A stretch of DNA of 5,142 nucleotides from contig JAQSXD010000311.1 in NCBI GenBank assembly GCA_029266295.1, positions 1 through 5,142 on the forward strand, written 5' to 3'. A program made the translations under genes and the position numbers. Position 1 is the first letter of the stretch, and each line of letters begins with the position of its first letter. Below are positions 1-5,142 of the stretch, in pieces. Source of the stretch: Bacillota bacterium. GTDB taxonomy: Bacteria; Bacillota; Clostridia; Peptostreptococcales; Anaerovoracaceae. The notes beneath the pieces were generated by a model that saw only the letters and a program-made list of their open reading frames with translations, made no database searches and was not told where the DNA came from.

Positions 1-16
1 AAGGGGGGCAATTGAT

Positions 17-1294
17 ATGCCATTGGTGATTATCGTATTTGTAACAGCGCTCCTGATTGGACTGCCTATGGCATTTGTATTGGGACTGGGCGGACTGGCG
101 CATATCATTGCCTTAAATACGCCTGAATATATGTCCATTATTACGCAAAGATTGTTTGTAGGAGTCAACTCTTATTCTCTGATGTGCATCCCATTTTTTG
201 TACTGGCGGGAGACCTGATGAATAAGGGGGGCATTACCCAGAGGCTTCTCGCTTTCTGCCGCGAGGCGATTGGCTGGATTAACGGAGGTATGGCGTATTG
301 CTGTGTTATCCTGGCAATGGTTTTAGCTGCAATTCTAGGTTCGGCCAATGCGGTTACAGCTATTTTATGCGCGATTCTTGTGTCCGAAATGGCAAAGGAT
401 GGGTATGATGAGGATTTTACAGGATCCCTTGTGGCAGCTTCCGGAGTCCTCGGGCCTGTCATTCCACCCAGTGTTACCTTTATCATCTATGGTGTGCTTA
501 CAGGCGTCTCTGTTCAGAAGATGTTTGTTGCAGGAATTGTGCCGGGGATTATGCTGGGACTGGGATATATGCTTGTCATCCGGTACTATACCAAGAAAAG
601 GGGATATCGGAAAACGAAGGAACGATTTGAACTGAGGCCGTTTTGTACTGCTTTTGTCAAAGCGCTTCCTGCCTTGGTGGTTCCCTTTATCATTGTCGGC
701 GGAATCATGGGCGGTATTTTTACGCCAACCGAATCAGGTGCCATCGCAGTTTTGGCAGCGATCCTGGCTTCTTTGATCTACAGGACCTTTGATATTAAGG
801 CGCTGCCGGGGGTTCTTCTCAATACAGGAATTTCCACCGCGGGAATCATGCTCATCGTGGCGTTCGGAAATATCATGGGATGGACCATCGCAATTGACCA
901 GATTCCGGCAAGAATTCAGGAAGGGATTTTGTCTGTTACAGATAATCCGCAGCTCGTCATGCTCATGATTATTCTTGCTTTAATCGTAATCGGCTGCGTA
1001 ATGGAAGGCTTTGCAGCATTGTATATCTTTACTCCGGTTTTGGTGCCGCTGGCTACAGCCGTGGGATATGATCCGATCCATTTCGGAATCGTCCTCTGCA
1101 TCATGCTGACCATCGGACTGATTACTCCTCCGGTAGGCATGCTCCTGTTTGTTACCAGTAACATTTCGGGAATCCCTCTCGCAAGGCTGAGCAAATCCAT
1201 CGCACCGTTCGCTCTCGTAGCGATTCTGGTTACTGTGCTGCTGGCATATGTTCCAAAACTGGTCATGTTTCTCCCGCAGCTCATGGGACTATAA
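17..1294 (+). CDS. dctM: TRAP transporter large permease subunit, DctM family
   Basis: This is the large integral-membrane subunit of a tripartite ATP-independent periplasmic (TRAP) transporter. In the family it forms the Na+-coupled path that imports carboxylates delivered by the DctP binding protein, with DctQ as the small membrane partner. The protein has 425 residues, the usual DctM length, and is almost entirely hydrophobic segments. Family landmarks are the N-terminal helix with GLPMAFVLGLGG (15-26), IPFFVLAGDLMNKGG (58-72), GSANAVTAILCAILVSEM (108-125), the hallmark AASGVLGPVIPPS (140-152), GGIFTPTESGA (232-242) and a C-terminal GLITPPVGMLLFV segment. The ATG at 17 is preceded by a purine-rich AAGGGGGG (1-8) with 8 nt spacing. 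A TGA at 13-15 could be the stop of an upstream dctQ, but too little is visible to say. It is first in a run with the DUF6282 and cupin genes. The family is certain; the substrate is unknown. Confidence 0.96.
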   Translation: MPLVIIVFVTALLIGLPMAFVLGLGGLAHIIALNTPEYMSIITQRLFVGVNSYSLMCIPFFVLAGDLMNKGGITQRLLAFCREAIGWINGGMAYCCVILAMVLAAILGSANAVTAILCAILVSEMAKDGYDEDFTGSLVAASGVLGPVIPPSVTFIIYGVLTGVSVQKMFVAGIVPGIMLGLGYMLVIRYYTKKRGYRKTKERFELRPFCTAFVKALPALVVPFIIVGGIMGGIFTPTESGAIAVLAAILASLIYRTFDIKALPGVLLNTGISTAGIMLIVAFGNIMGWTIAIDQIPARIQEGILSVTDNPQLVMLMIILALIVIGCVMEGFAALYIFTPVLVPLATAVGYDPIHFGIVLCIMLTIGLITPPVGMLLFVTSNISGIPLARLSKSIAPFALVAILVTVLLAYVPKLVMFLPQLMGL

Positions 1295-1314
1295 CTAAAT
1301 AAGGAGGCTTAATC

Positions 1315-2205
1315 ATGTCAGTTACGAAAAAAATTCTGGAAGGCTTTATCGACATGCATGTCCATGCCGGCCCATCTGTGGCGACCAGAAAGGTTGATGC
1401 GGCACAGATGCTAATTGAGGCAGAAAATGCAGGTTATCGGGCTTTCCTCGTCAAAGACCACTATTTCCCCACAATGATGGGAACGAGAATGGTTACGGAG
1501 CATCTTGGAAAAGAAGGCTGTCTTGTGTTCGGTGGTATCGCGCTGAACAATTCTGTAGGCGCTTTCAATCTGAACGCGCTGGATGCAGCCTATGGACTTG
1601 GGGCAAAGACCGTCTATATGCCTACCGTTTCCGCTTTAAATCATATCGTCGGTCATTCCGGAGATCATTTTGTGGGCTCCGGCAATATGGAAGTCGAGGA
1701 CAAAGGTATCGTCTATCTCAATGAAGACGGCAGTCTTGATCCTGCTGTAATCAAGGTTTTGGAATACATAGCAAAAAGGCCGGATCTAATCCTTTGCACC
1801 GGTCACGGAAGCGCAGCTGAGGTCGATGCTCTCATCGAAAAAGCAGTGCAGCTTGGCGTCCAGAAAATCGTTGTCAATCATCCCCATTTTCTTGTCAATG
1901 CAACCTATGAGCAAATGAAAAAATGGTCTGAGATGGGAGCATTCATCGAGCTGAACGCTGCAGTATTCAGTTCCATCGCCAAGTCGGGCAAATGCCCCGA
2001 TGAGATGATTGGAAAGATTTTAGAATTCGTACCTGCTACGAAAATCGTTCTGGATTCCGATCTGGGACAGAAGGTCAACATCGGCCCGGTGGAAGGAATG
2101 TACGCTTTTATCTGCAAGCTTGTGGATGAATTCGGCGTGACAGAAGATCAGATTGATATTATGGGTAAGAAAAATCCGGCTATGCTTCTGGGTTTGGATG
2201 ATTGA
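1315..2205 (+). CDS. DUF6282-type metal-dependent hydrolase-like protein
   Basis: This is a soluble 296-residue protein of the type annotated as DUF6282, which resembles the amidohydrolase/PHP-type TIM-barrel metalloenzymes. No reaction is established for it to my knowledge. Likely metal and active-site positions in order are the opening IDMHVHAGPS with H15 and H17, VKDHYF with K47, D48 and H49, CTGHGSAAEV with H164, VVNHPHF with H189 and H191, and VLDSDLGQ with D247 and D249. This spacing matches the HxH, His, His, Asp order along an amidohydrolase barrel. No signal peptide or membrane segment is seen, so it should be cytosolic. The ATG at 1315 has AAGGAGG (1301-1307) 7 nt upstream, and the gene starts 20 nt after dctM stops, so the two are probably co-transcribed and co-translated. 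The context suggests action on the imported acid or a derivative (inference). Lactonase, amidohydrolase or decarboxylase-like activities are all possible. Confidence 0.85.
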   Translation: MSVTKKILEGFIDMHVHAGPSVATRKVDAAQMLIEAENAGYRAFLVKDHYFPTMMGTRMVTEHLGKEGCLVFGGIALNNSVGAFNLNALDAAYGLGAKTVYMPTVSALNHIVGHSGDHFVGSGNMEVEDKGIVYLNEDGSLDPAVIKVLEYIAKRPDLILCTGHGSAAEVDALIEKAVQLGVQKIVVNHPHFLVNATYEQMKKWSEMGAFIELNAAVFSSIAKSGKCPDEMIGKILEFVPATKIVLDSDLGQKVNIGPVEGMYAFICKLVDEFGVTEDQIDIMGKKNPAMLLGLDD

Positions 2206-2226
2206 CTGAATCGTATTGTCTTAAAG

Positions 2227-2233
2227 AAGGAGG
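2227..2233 (+). promoter_or_regulatory. Ribosome binding site fixing the cupin start
   Basis: A perfect AAGGAGG lies 7 nt before the ATG at 2241. The reading frame is open further upstream to a TTG at 2202 that overlaps the stop of the previous gene, but that TTG has no Shine-Dalgarno and would add 13 residues unrelated to a cupin. The ATG at 2241 is therefore the start. Confidence 0.9.
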
Positions 2234-2240
2234 ACACAAA

Positions 2241-2630
2241 ATGAGCGCAACATTTGTTAATTTCGAGGAAATGGATTGGGAGCCAATCCGTGAAAAAATG
2301 AGAAAAAAGGTCGTGAACCCGGAGGGATGCACCATTCAGATTGCAGAGATCGAAAAGGGACACACCCCGGGACCCCATAGACACGTGCATGAGCAGGTCG
2401 CCATTATTCTGGCAGGAGAATGTGACTTTTACATAGATGGGGTCGCTTATCATATGATTCCGAATACGGTTCTTGTCGTACCACCTAACGCGGAGCACTA
2501 TATTGTAGCCACAAGCGACGAAACCGTAGTCAATCTGGACATATTTACACCGGTAAGACCGGAATACGTTCAGAGTCCTATTGTGCGCCAAATTCTGCAG
2601 AGGCCTGAAACCATCCAAAAATGTGAATAA
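2241..2630 (+). CDS. Small single-domain cupin protein
   Basis: This 129-residue protein is a single cupin beta-barrel. Cupin motif 1 is seen as GHTPGPHRHVHEQVAIILAG (40-59), with H46, H48, H50, E51 and Q52 offering metal ligands. Motif 2 is IPNTVLVVPPNAEHYIVA (73-90), with H86 as the probable last ligand. The PHxHxHEQ arrangement resembles small stand-alone cupins such as the KdgF type, which bind a divalent metal, but similarity at this level does not assign a reaction. Possible roles are an isomerase, dioxygenase, lyase or ligand-binding helper in the pathway served by the TRAP transporter. There is no signal peptide, so it should be cytosolic. It begins 35 nt after the DUF6282 gene and is the last gene before a strong terminator, which puts it in the same transcription unit as dctM. 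The fold is well supported; the function is unknown. Confidence 0.88.
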   Translation: MSATFVNFEEMDWEPIREKMRKKVVNPEGCTIQIAEIEKGHTPGPHRHVHEQVAIILAGECDFYIDGVAYHMIPNTVLVVPPNAEHYIVATSDETVVNLDIFTPVRPEYVQSPIVRQILQRPETIQKCE

Positions 2631-2646
2631 ATTAACGTTAAAAATC

Positions 2647-2688
2647 AACCTATTCCTGATTCAAATGCTTGAACAGGAATAGGTTTTT
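2647..2688 (+). terminator. Rho-independent terminator after the cupin gene
   Basis: The arms AACCTATTCCTG (2647-2658) and CAGGAATAGGTT (2674-2685) form a perfect 12-bp stem. Inside it, after a bulged A, TTCAA (2660-2664) pairs with TTGAA (2669-2673) around an ATGC loop. The stem runs into five Ts (2684-2688). It starts 16 nt after the cupin stop, so it closes the dctM-DUF6282-cupin unit. An A-run just before the left arm (2640-2644) would give a T-run on the other strand, so it could in principle work in both directions, although no gene points toward it from the right. Confidence 0.92.
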
Positions 2689-2700
2689 AAAAATATGGCA

Positions 2701-2750
2701 TTGGTTGTCATCTTACTGCTTAAGGTGCGGTGCTTACAATTGTCAACCAA
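2701..2750. repeat. Inverted repeat upstream of CoA-transferase genes, outer pair
   Basis: TTGGTTGTCA (2701-2710) and TGTCAACCAA (2741-2750) are inverted copies matching at 9 of 10 positions, with 30 bp between them. The arms flank the TACAAT hexamer, so they could be half-sites for a regulator or a weak RNA stem. Chance is possible for a 9/10 match in AT-rich spacer DNA. Confidence 0.35.
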
Positions 2751-2765
2751 CGCGAAGGTAGCTGG

Positions 2766-2814
2766 TACAGCGTATCTCAAATAACTGGCTAGAAAACGCA
2801 TTCGTTACGCTGTA
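2766..2814. repeat. Inverted repeat in the 5' leader near the ribosome binding site
   Basis: TACAGCGTA (2766-2774) and TACGCTGTA (2806-2814) are perfect 9-bp inverted copies with 31 bp between them. The right arm ends 7 nt before the AGGAG (2822-2826) of the CoA-transferase A subunit. In RNA this would be a stem with a large loop next to the ribosome binding site. A smaller alternative hairpin, AACG-CATT-CGTT (2795-2806), overlaps the right arm by one base. It fits no riboswitch class I recognise. It could be a regulator site or a leader structure. Confidence 0.4.
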
Positions 2815-2832
2815 ACTAGATAGGAGATTTTT

Positions 2833-3513
2833 ATGAAGAAAAAGATCGTGACCGCAGAACAGGCCGTGGAATGCATTGGAGACGGCGCTGTCATCATGGT
2901 CGGGGGGTTTGCCTCCATAGGCACTCCTGAGGAGCTGATCGATGCGCTGGTGAAAAAGGGTTCCAAAGACCTGACCATCATCAGCTGCGATGCAGGGAGA
3001 GCTGGACTGGGAGTAGGAAAGCTCCTGAGAAATGGTCAGGTCAAAAAGCTGATTGCATCTCACGTAGGCTTAAACACCGAGGTCGCTTACAGAACGCCGG
3101 ATCAGCCGGAGATCTATCATGTGGAGTATGTCCTTGTTCCCCAGGGAACCCTCGCAGAATGCATCCGTGCGGCAGGCTGCGGACTGGGAGGTATCCTTAC
3201 CCCGGTAGGTTTGGGGACTGCAGTCGCAGAGGGAAAGGAAACCGTTAGGGTCAAGGGAAAAGAGTATCTGCTGGAGGAACCGTTTTCTGCAGATTTTGCC
3301 TTAATCCGCGGCGCCATTGCAGATCATGCTGGAAATGTAATCTACAATATGACAGCAAGAAATTTTAATACGGTGATGGCAACGGCTGCAGAGCACGTAA
3401 TTCTCTGTGCTGAGGAGATTGTGGAAATCGGAGCCATCGATCCCAACCATGTGATGACGCCTGCACTGTTTATTGATTCGATTGTGGGAGGAGTAAAACC
3501 ATGCAGGATATAA
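2833..3513 (+). CDS. atoD: 3-oxoacid CoA-transferase subunit A
   Basis: This is the A (alpha) subunit of a family I CoA-transferase of the acetate/butyrate-acetoacetate, 3-oxoacid or 3-oxoadipate type. With subunit B it moves CoA between an acyl-CoA and a free carboxylic acid through an enzyme-bound thioester carried on B. The protein has 226 residues, close to the 218-220 of CtfA and AtoD. The family signature DGAVIMVGGFASIGTP (17-32) supplies the glycine-rich loop, and ADFALIRGAIADHAGN (from 153) and the VILCAEEIVEIG region are typical. The ATG at 2833 has AGGAG 6 nt upstream. The last codons overlap the start of the B gene, which indicates translational coupling of a complex. It is the first gene of the second transcription unit. 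The choice among acetoacetate, 3-oxoadipate and related substrates cannot be made from sequence alone, so the symbol is given by family resemblance. Confidence 0.93.
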   Translation: MKKKIVTAEQAVECIGDGAVIMVGGFASIGTPEELIDALVKKGSKDLTIISCDAGRAGLGVGKLLRNGQVKKLIASHVGLNTEVAYRTPDQPEIYHVEYVLVPQGTLAECIRAAGCGLGGILTPVGLGTAVAEGKETVRVKGKEYLLEEPFSADFALIRGAIADHAGNVIYNMTARNFNTVMATAAEHVILCAEEIVEIGAIDPNHVMTPALFIDSIVGGVKPCRI

Positions 3514-4154
3514 AAGCCATCATCGCATCCCGGGTAGCGAAAGAGTTTCGTGACGGAGATACGGTTAACCTGGGAATCGGGGTTCCGACCATGGCAGCGG
3601 ATTTTATTCCCGAGGGAGTAGATATCATGCTTCAGTCGGAAAATGGTCTTCTCGGTCTGGGCCCTGCAAGCGCCTGCGGTGAGGAGCAGTTTGATCTTGT
3701 CAACGCTGGCGGAGCCTACGTGACAGCAACACCCGGGGCTGCCTTCTTTGACAGTGTCATGTCCTTTGGTATTATCAGAGGCGGACATGTGGATGTGACC
3801 GTTCTGGGAGCTATGGAGGTTGACGAAACAGGGAATCTGGCCAACTGGTGCATCCCGGACAAGTTTGTCCCCGGCATGGGCGGCGCAATGGACCTTGTGG
3901 TGGGGGCAAAGAAAGTAATCATTGCGATGCAGCACACAAACAAAGGGAAGCATAAGCTGCTGAAAAAATGCACCCTGCCCCTCACGGCTGTAGGGGTGGT
4001 ACATATGATTATTACCGAAATGGGCGTTCTTGAAATAACCGAGGAAGGTTTTTTCCTGACAGAGATCAACCCCGACTATACGATAGAGCAGATCCGAGCG
4101 GCAACTGGAGCGGAAATTAAGGTCAGCAGCAGTTTGAAAGACATGACTGTCTGA
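3501..4154 (+). CDS. atoA: 3-oxoacid CoA-transferase subunit B
   Basis: This is the B (beta) subunit that carries the catalytic glutamate of the family I CoA-transferase. The protein has 217 residues, matching AtoA and CtfB (216-221). The signature LQSENGLLGLGP (from residue 44) places the catalytic Glu at E47, which attacks the acyl-CoA to form the glutamyl-CoA thioester. Further conserved blocks are LGIGVPTMAADF near 24-35, TPGAAFFDSVMSFGIIRGGH, VTVLGAMEVDETGNLANW, PGMGGAMDLVVGAKKVI and the LKKCTLPLTAVGVV segment. These closely follow butyrate/acetoacetate-type transferases and show no missing key residue. The ATG at 3501 lies inside the end of the A gene (13-nt overlap), and GGGAGGAG (3486-3493) sits 7 nt upstream, so the two subunits should be made in balance. 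Together with the thiolase downstream it points to entry of a 3-oxo acid into acetyl-CoA metabolism, or the reverse. The family is certain and the exact acid is open. Confidence 0.95.
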   Translation: MQDIKAIIASRVAKEFRDGDTVNLGIGVPTMAADFIPEGVDIMLQSENGLLGLGPASACGEEQFDLVNAGGAYVTATPGAAFFDSVMSFGIIRGGHVDVTVLGAMEVDETGNLANWCIPDKFVPGMGGAMDLVVGAKKVIIAMQHTNKGKHKLLKKCTLPLTAVGVVHMIITEMGVLEITEEGFFLTEINPDYTIEQIRAATGAEIKVSSSLKDMTV

Positions 4155-4175
4155 GCTCATGATGCAAGATAAATA

Positions 4176-4270
4176 ATAGGAAAAACCTTAAGATGCAGTG
4201 GAAAAGGTGCAAAAGACGCAGCAGGAAAAATGTAGTAGGGAAAAATACAGTAGGAAAAGTTCTAGGAAAG
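4176..4270 (+). repeat. Degenerate purine-rich AGGAAAA repeats before the thiolase
   Basis: Six GGAAA-cored units follow each other, with their GG at 4179, 4200, 4224, 4239, 4253 and 4265. The central three are the most alike and are spaced 14-15 bp: GCAGCAGGAAAAAT, GTAGTAGGGAAAAAT and ACAGTAGGAAAAGTT. The outer ones are weaker and irregularly spaced. A related GGAAAGG (4298-4304) forms the thiolase ribosome binding site region. The stretch is almost free of pyrimidine runs, is unlike the flanking genes and is in no convincing gene. It may be slippage-derived spacer DNA, a protein-binding array or an unstructured mRNA segment. Confidence 0.5.
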
Positions 4271-4272
4271 CA

Positions 4273-4285
4273 CTGATTTAATCAG
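4273..4285. promoter_or_regulatory. Palindrome upstream of the thiolase, possible operator
   Basis: CTGATT-T-AATCAG is a perfect 6-bp inverted repeat around one central base, 28 bp before the thiolase start. Its size and symmetry fit a small dimeric regulator site, and the RNA form could not fold because the loop is one base. No promoter hexamers are evident around it. The operator role is a guess. Confidence 0.25.
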
Positions 4286-4299
4286 CGTTACCAAGTTGG

Positions 4300-4305
4300 A
4301 AAGGA
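4300..4305 (+). promoter_or_regulatory. Ribosome binding site deciding the thiolase start
   Basis: AAAGGA ends 8 nt before the ATG at 4314. An in-frame ATG at 4305 lies directly on this purine run, too close to use it, and would only add MNG. The ATG at 4314 is preferred and yields MSLERVVIVEVARTATGK, which matches the usual thiolase beginning. Confidence 0.65.
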
Positions 4306-4313
4306 TGAACGGA

Positions 4314-5142
4314 ATGAGTTTGGAAAGAGTAGTAATTGTTGAGGTTGCAAGGACTGCAACAGGAAAAATGGGCGGAGCCTTGAGTAATATCCCCGCGCCT
4401 GTCCATGGCGCAGAATGCATAAAAGCTATTATGGAAAAGACCGGGATTGACCCGGAGGAAATTGATGAAGTGATCATGGGAACTCACTTTCAGGCCGGTA
4501 CCAAGGCCAACCCTTCGAGACAGAGTGCCATTTATGCCGGATTGCCGGATACCATACCAGCCTTTACCCCGAACAAGAACTGCGCAACAGCAATGAAGGC
4601 CATGCAGCTGGCGGCGCAGTCCATTCAGGTGGGAGATAATCAGGTGGTCATTGCAGGCGGCAGTGAGACGATGAGTGCAATCCCGTATCTTCTGCCCAAG
4701 GCGAGATTCGGATATCGGATGGGGCAGGGAACGGTGGAAGACAGCATGCTCCATGACGGCCTCGTAGATCCGTTTATGAATTATCATATGGGAATTACGG
4801 CGGAAAATGTGGCGGAAATGTGCGGTATCACCAGAGAGATGCAGGATCGATTTGCGGTATTGAGTCATAACAATGCACAGCGGGCCTGGGCAGAAGGAAA
4901 ATACGACGCAGATATTGTTCCGATTACCATAAAAAGCAAAAAGGGTGATCTTGTGTTTGATCATGATGAAACCTACCAAAAGGATGCCAGATATGAAAAT
5001 TTTGAAAAACTGAAGCCGGTTTTCAAAAAAGACGGAGGGACTGTGACGGTAGGAAACGCATCCCCCATTAATGACGGATCAGCGGCAGTACTTATGATGA
5101 GCGAAAAGAAAGCGGAAAAACTGGGCTTAAAACCACTGGCCA
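4314..5142 (+). CDS. Thiolase, acetyl-CoA acetyltransferase-like, N-terminal part
   Basis: The frame is open from 4314 to the right edge and gives 276 residues of a thiolase that is normally about 390-395, so roughly 115 C-terminal residues, with the catalytic His and second Cys, lie outside the window. Thiolases split 3-oxoacyl-CoA with CoA or condense two acyl-CoAs. Landmarks are the start VVIVEVARTATGKMGG, the acyl-accepting cysteine C90 in TPNKNCATAMKA, AGGSETMS (114-121), HMGITAEN (158-165) and VGNASPINDGSAA (246-258). Several positions depart from the common pattern: CATAM rather than CGSGL/M after the cysteine, GGSE rather than GGME, and NASPINDG rather than NASGINDG. The catalytic cysteine itself is present. 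It follows the CoA-transferase pair after 159 bp with no terminator seen, so co-transcription is likely. A short-chain biosynthetic or degradative thiolase fits best; the exact substrate is uncertain. The frame is intact with no frameshift. Confidence 0.92.
   Translation, partial: MSLERVVIVEVARTATGKMGGALSNIPAPVHGAECIKAIMEKTGIDPEEIDEVIMGTHFQAGTKANPSRQSAIYAGLPDTIPAFTPNKNCATAMKAMQLAAQSIQVGDNQVVIAGGSETMSAIPYLLPKARFGYRMGQGTVEDSMLHDGLVDPFMNYHMGITAENVAEMCGITREMQDRFAVLSHNNAQRAWAEGKYDADIVPITIKSKKGDLVFDHDETYQKDARYENFEKLKPVFKKDGGTVTVGNASPINDGSAAVLMMSEKKAEKLGLKPLA

Larger units (their letters stand above)
2689..2832 (+). promoter_or_regulatory. Leader/promoter region of the CoA-transferase operon
   Basis: About 145 bp separate the terminator from the CoA-transferase start. 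Transcription of the second unit should begin here because the stem-loop upstream would stop read-through, but I find no good sigma-A promoter. TACAAT at 2735-2740 is the best -10-like hexamer, and it lacks a matching -35 at 16-18 bp. Two inverted repeats lie inside and are listed separately. The AGGAG at 2822-2826 is the ribosome binding site for the gene at 2833. No open reading frame of note is present. Confidence 0.45.

Noticed and set aside
1..15. Possible end of an upstream dctQ gene (AAG GGG GGC AAT TGA)
   Set aside because: A stop at 13-15 fits the usual dctQ-dctM order, but four codons are not enough to identify a gene or even its frame.
2202..2240. Longer cupin start at TTG 2202 overlapping the DUF6282 stop
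   Set aside because: It has no Shine-Dalgarno, while ATG 2241 has a perfect AAGGAGG at proper spacing and begins a natural cupin N-terminus.
2632..2641. Palindrome TTAACGTTAA after the cupin stop
   Set aside because: It is a 10-bp AT-rich palindrome beside a terminator with no gene start nearby, so chance is the simplest view.
2148..2648. Open frame of 166 codons on the minus strand opposite the cupin
   Set aside because: It covers the cupin gene and part of the DUF6282 gene, begins inside the terminator and resembles no family.
2786..2800. Sigma-54-like TGGC...GC motif in the CoA-transferase leader
   Set aside because: The spacing between GG and GC is one base short of the required 10 and the TT before GC is absent.
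2689..2832. Riboswitch or T-box in the leader of the CoA-transferase operon
   Set aside because: No conserved T-box sequence, no known aptamer core and no terminator/antiterminator arrangement could be recognised.
3342..4160. Long open frame of 272 codons on the minus strand across both CoA-transferase genes
   Set aside because: It lies opposite two genes with clear family motifs, has no plausible ribosome binding site or recognisable protein features, and follows from codon bias of the + strand genes.
4278..4979. Open frame of 233 codons on the minus strand opposite the thiolase
   Set aside because: The + strand thiolase is unambiguous, and the antisense translation is rich in His, Cys and Arg with no recognisable domain.

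Overview
The window reads as part of a carboxylic-acid catabolic locus from a low-to-moderate GC anaerobic bacterium, most likely a Clostridia-type Firmicute. The basis is strong AGGAGG-class ribosome binding sites before nearly every gene, tight same-strand packing, a butyrate/acetoacetate-type CoA-transferase next to a thiolase, and a TRAP transporter. This taxonomic call is an inference; no rRNA or other marker gene is present. All genes are on the + strand. I see no tRNA or rRNA gene, CRISPR array, insertion sequence or phage gene.

Layout. Positions 17-2630 form one apparent transcription unit: the large membrane subunit of a TRAP transporter (DctM), a DUF6282-type metal-dependent hydrolase-like protein of unknown reaction, and a small single-domain cupin. 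It ends at a strong stem-loop terminator (2647-2688). A gap of about 145 bp follows, with two inverted repeats but no convincing promoter motif. The second unit then holds the A and B subunits of a 3-oxoacid CoA-transferase (2833-4154, overlapping by 13 nt). After a 159-bp, purine-rich, internally repetitive gap comes the N-terminal 276 residues of a thiolase that runs off the right edge.

How the genes may work together (inference). The TRAP system, whose DctP and DctQ partners would lie to the left of the window, imports an organic acid. The DUF6282 protein and the cupin may carry out or tune early steps on that compound. The CoA-transferase then moves CoA from an acyl-CoA donor onto a 3-oxo acid (acetoacetate or similar), and the thiolase splits the 3-oxoacyl-CoA with free CoA to give acetyl-CoA plus a shortened acyl-CoA. 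Reversed, the last two steps would make acetoacetate. The substrate cannot be read from the sequence.

The main points for a second look are the pairing of two uncharacterised soluble proteins with a TRAP transporter, unusual residues around the thiolase active site, and the odd repeat-containing gap before the thiolase. No clearly new defence, mobile or RNA system is visible.
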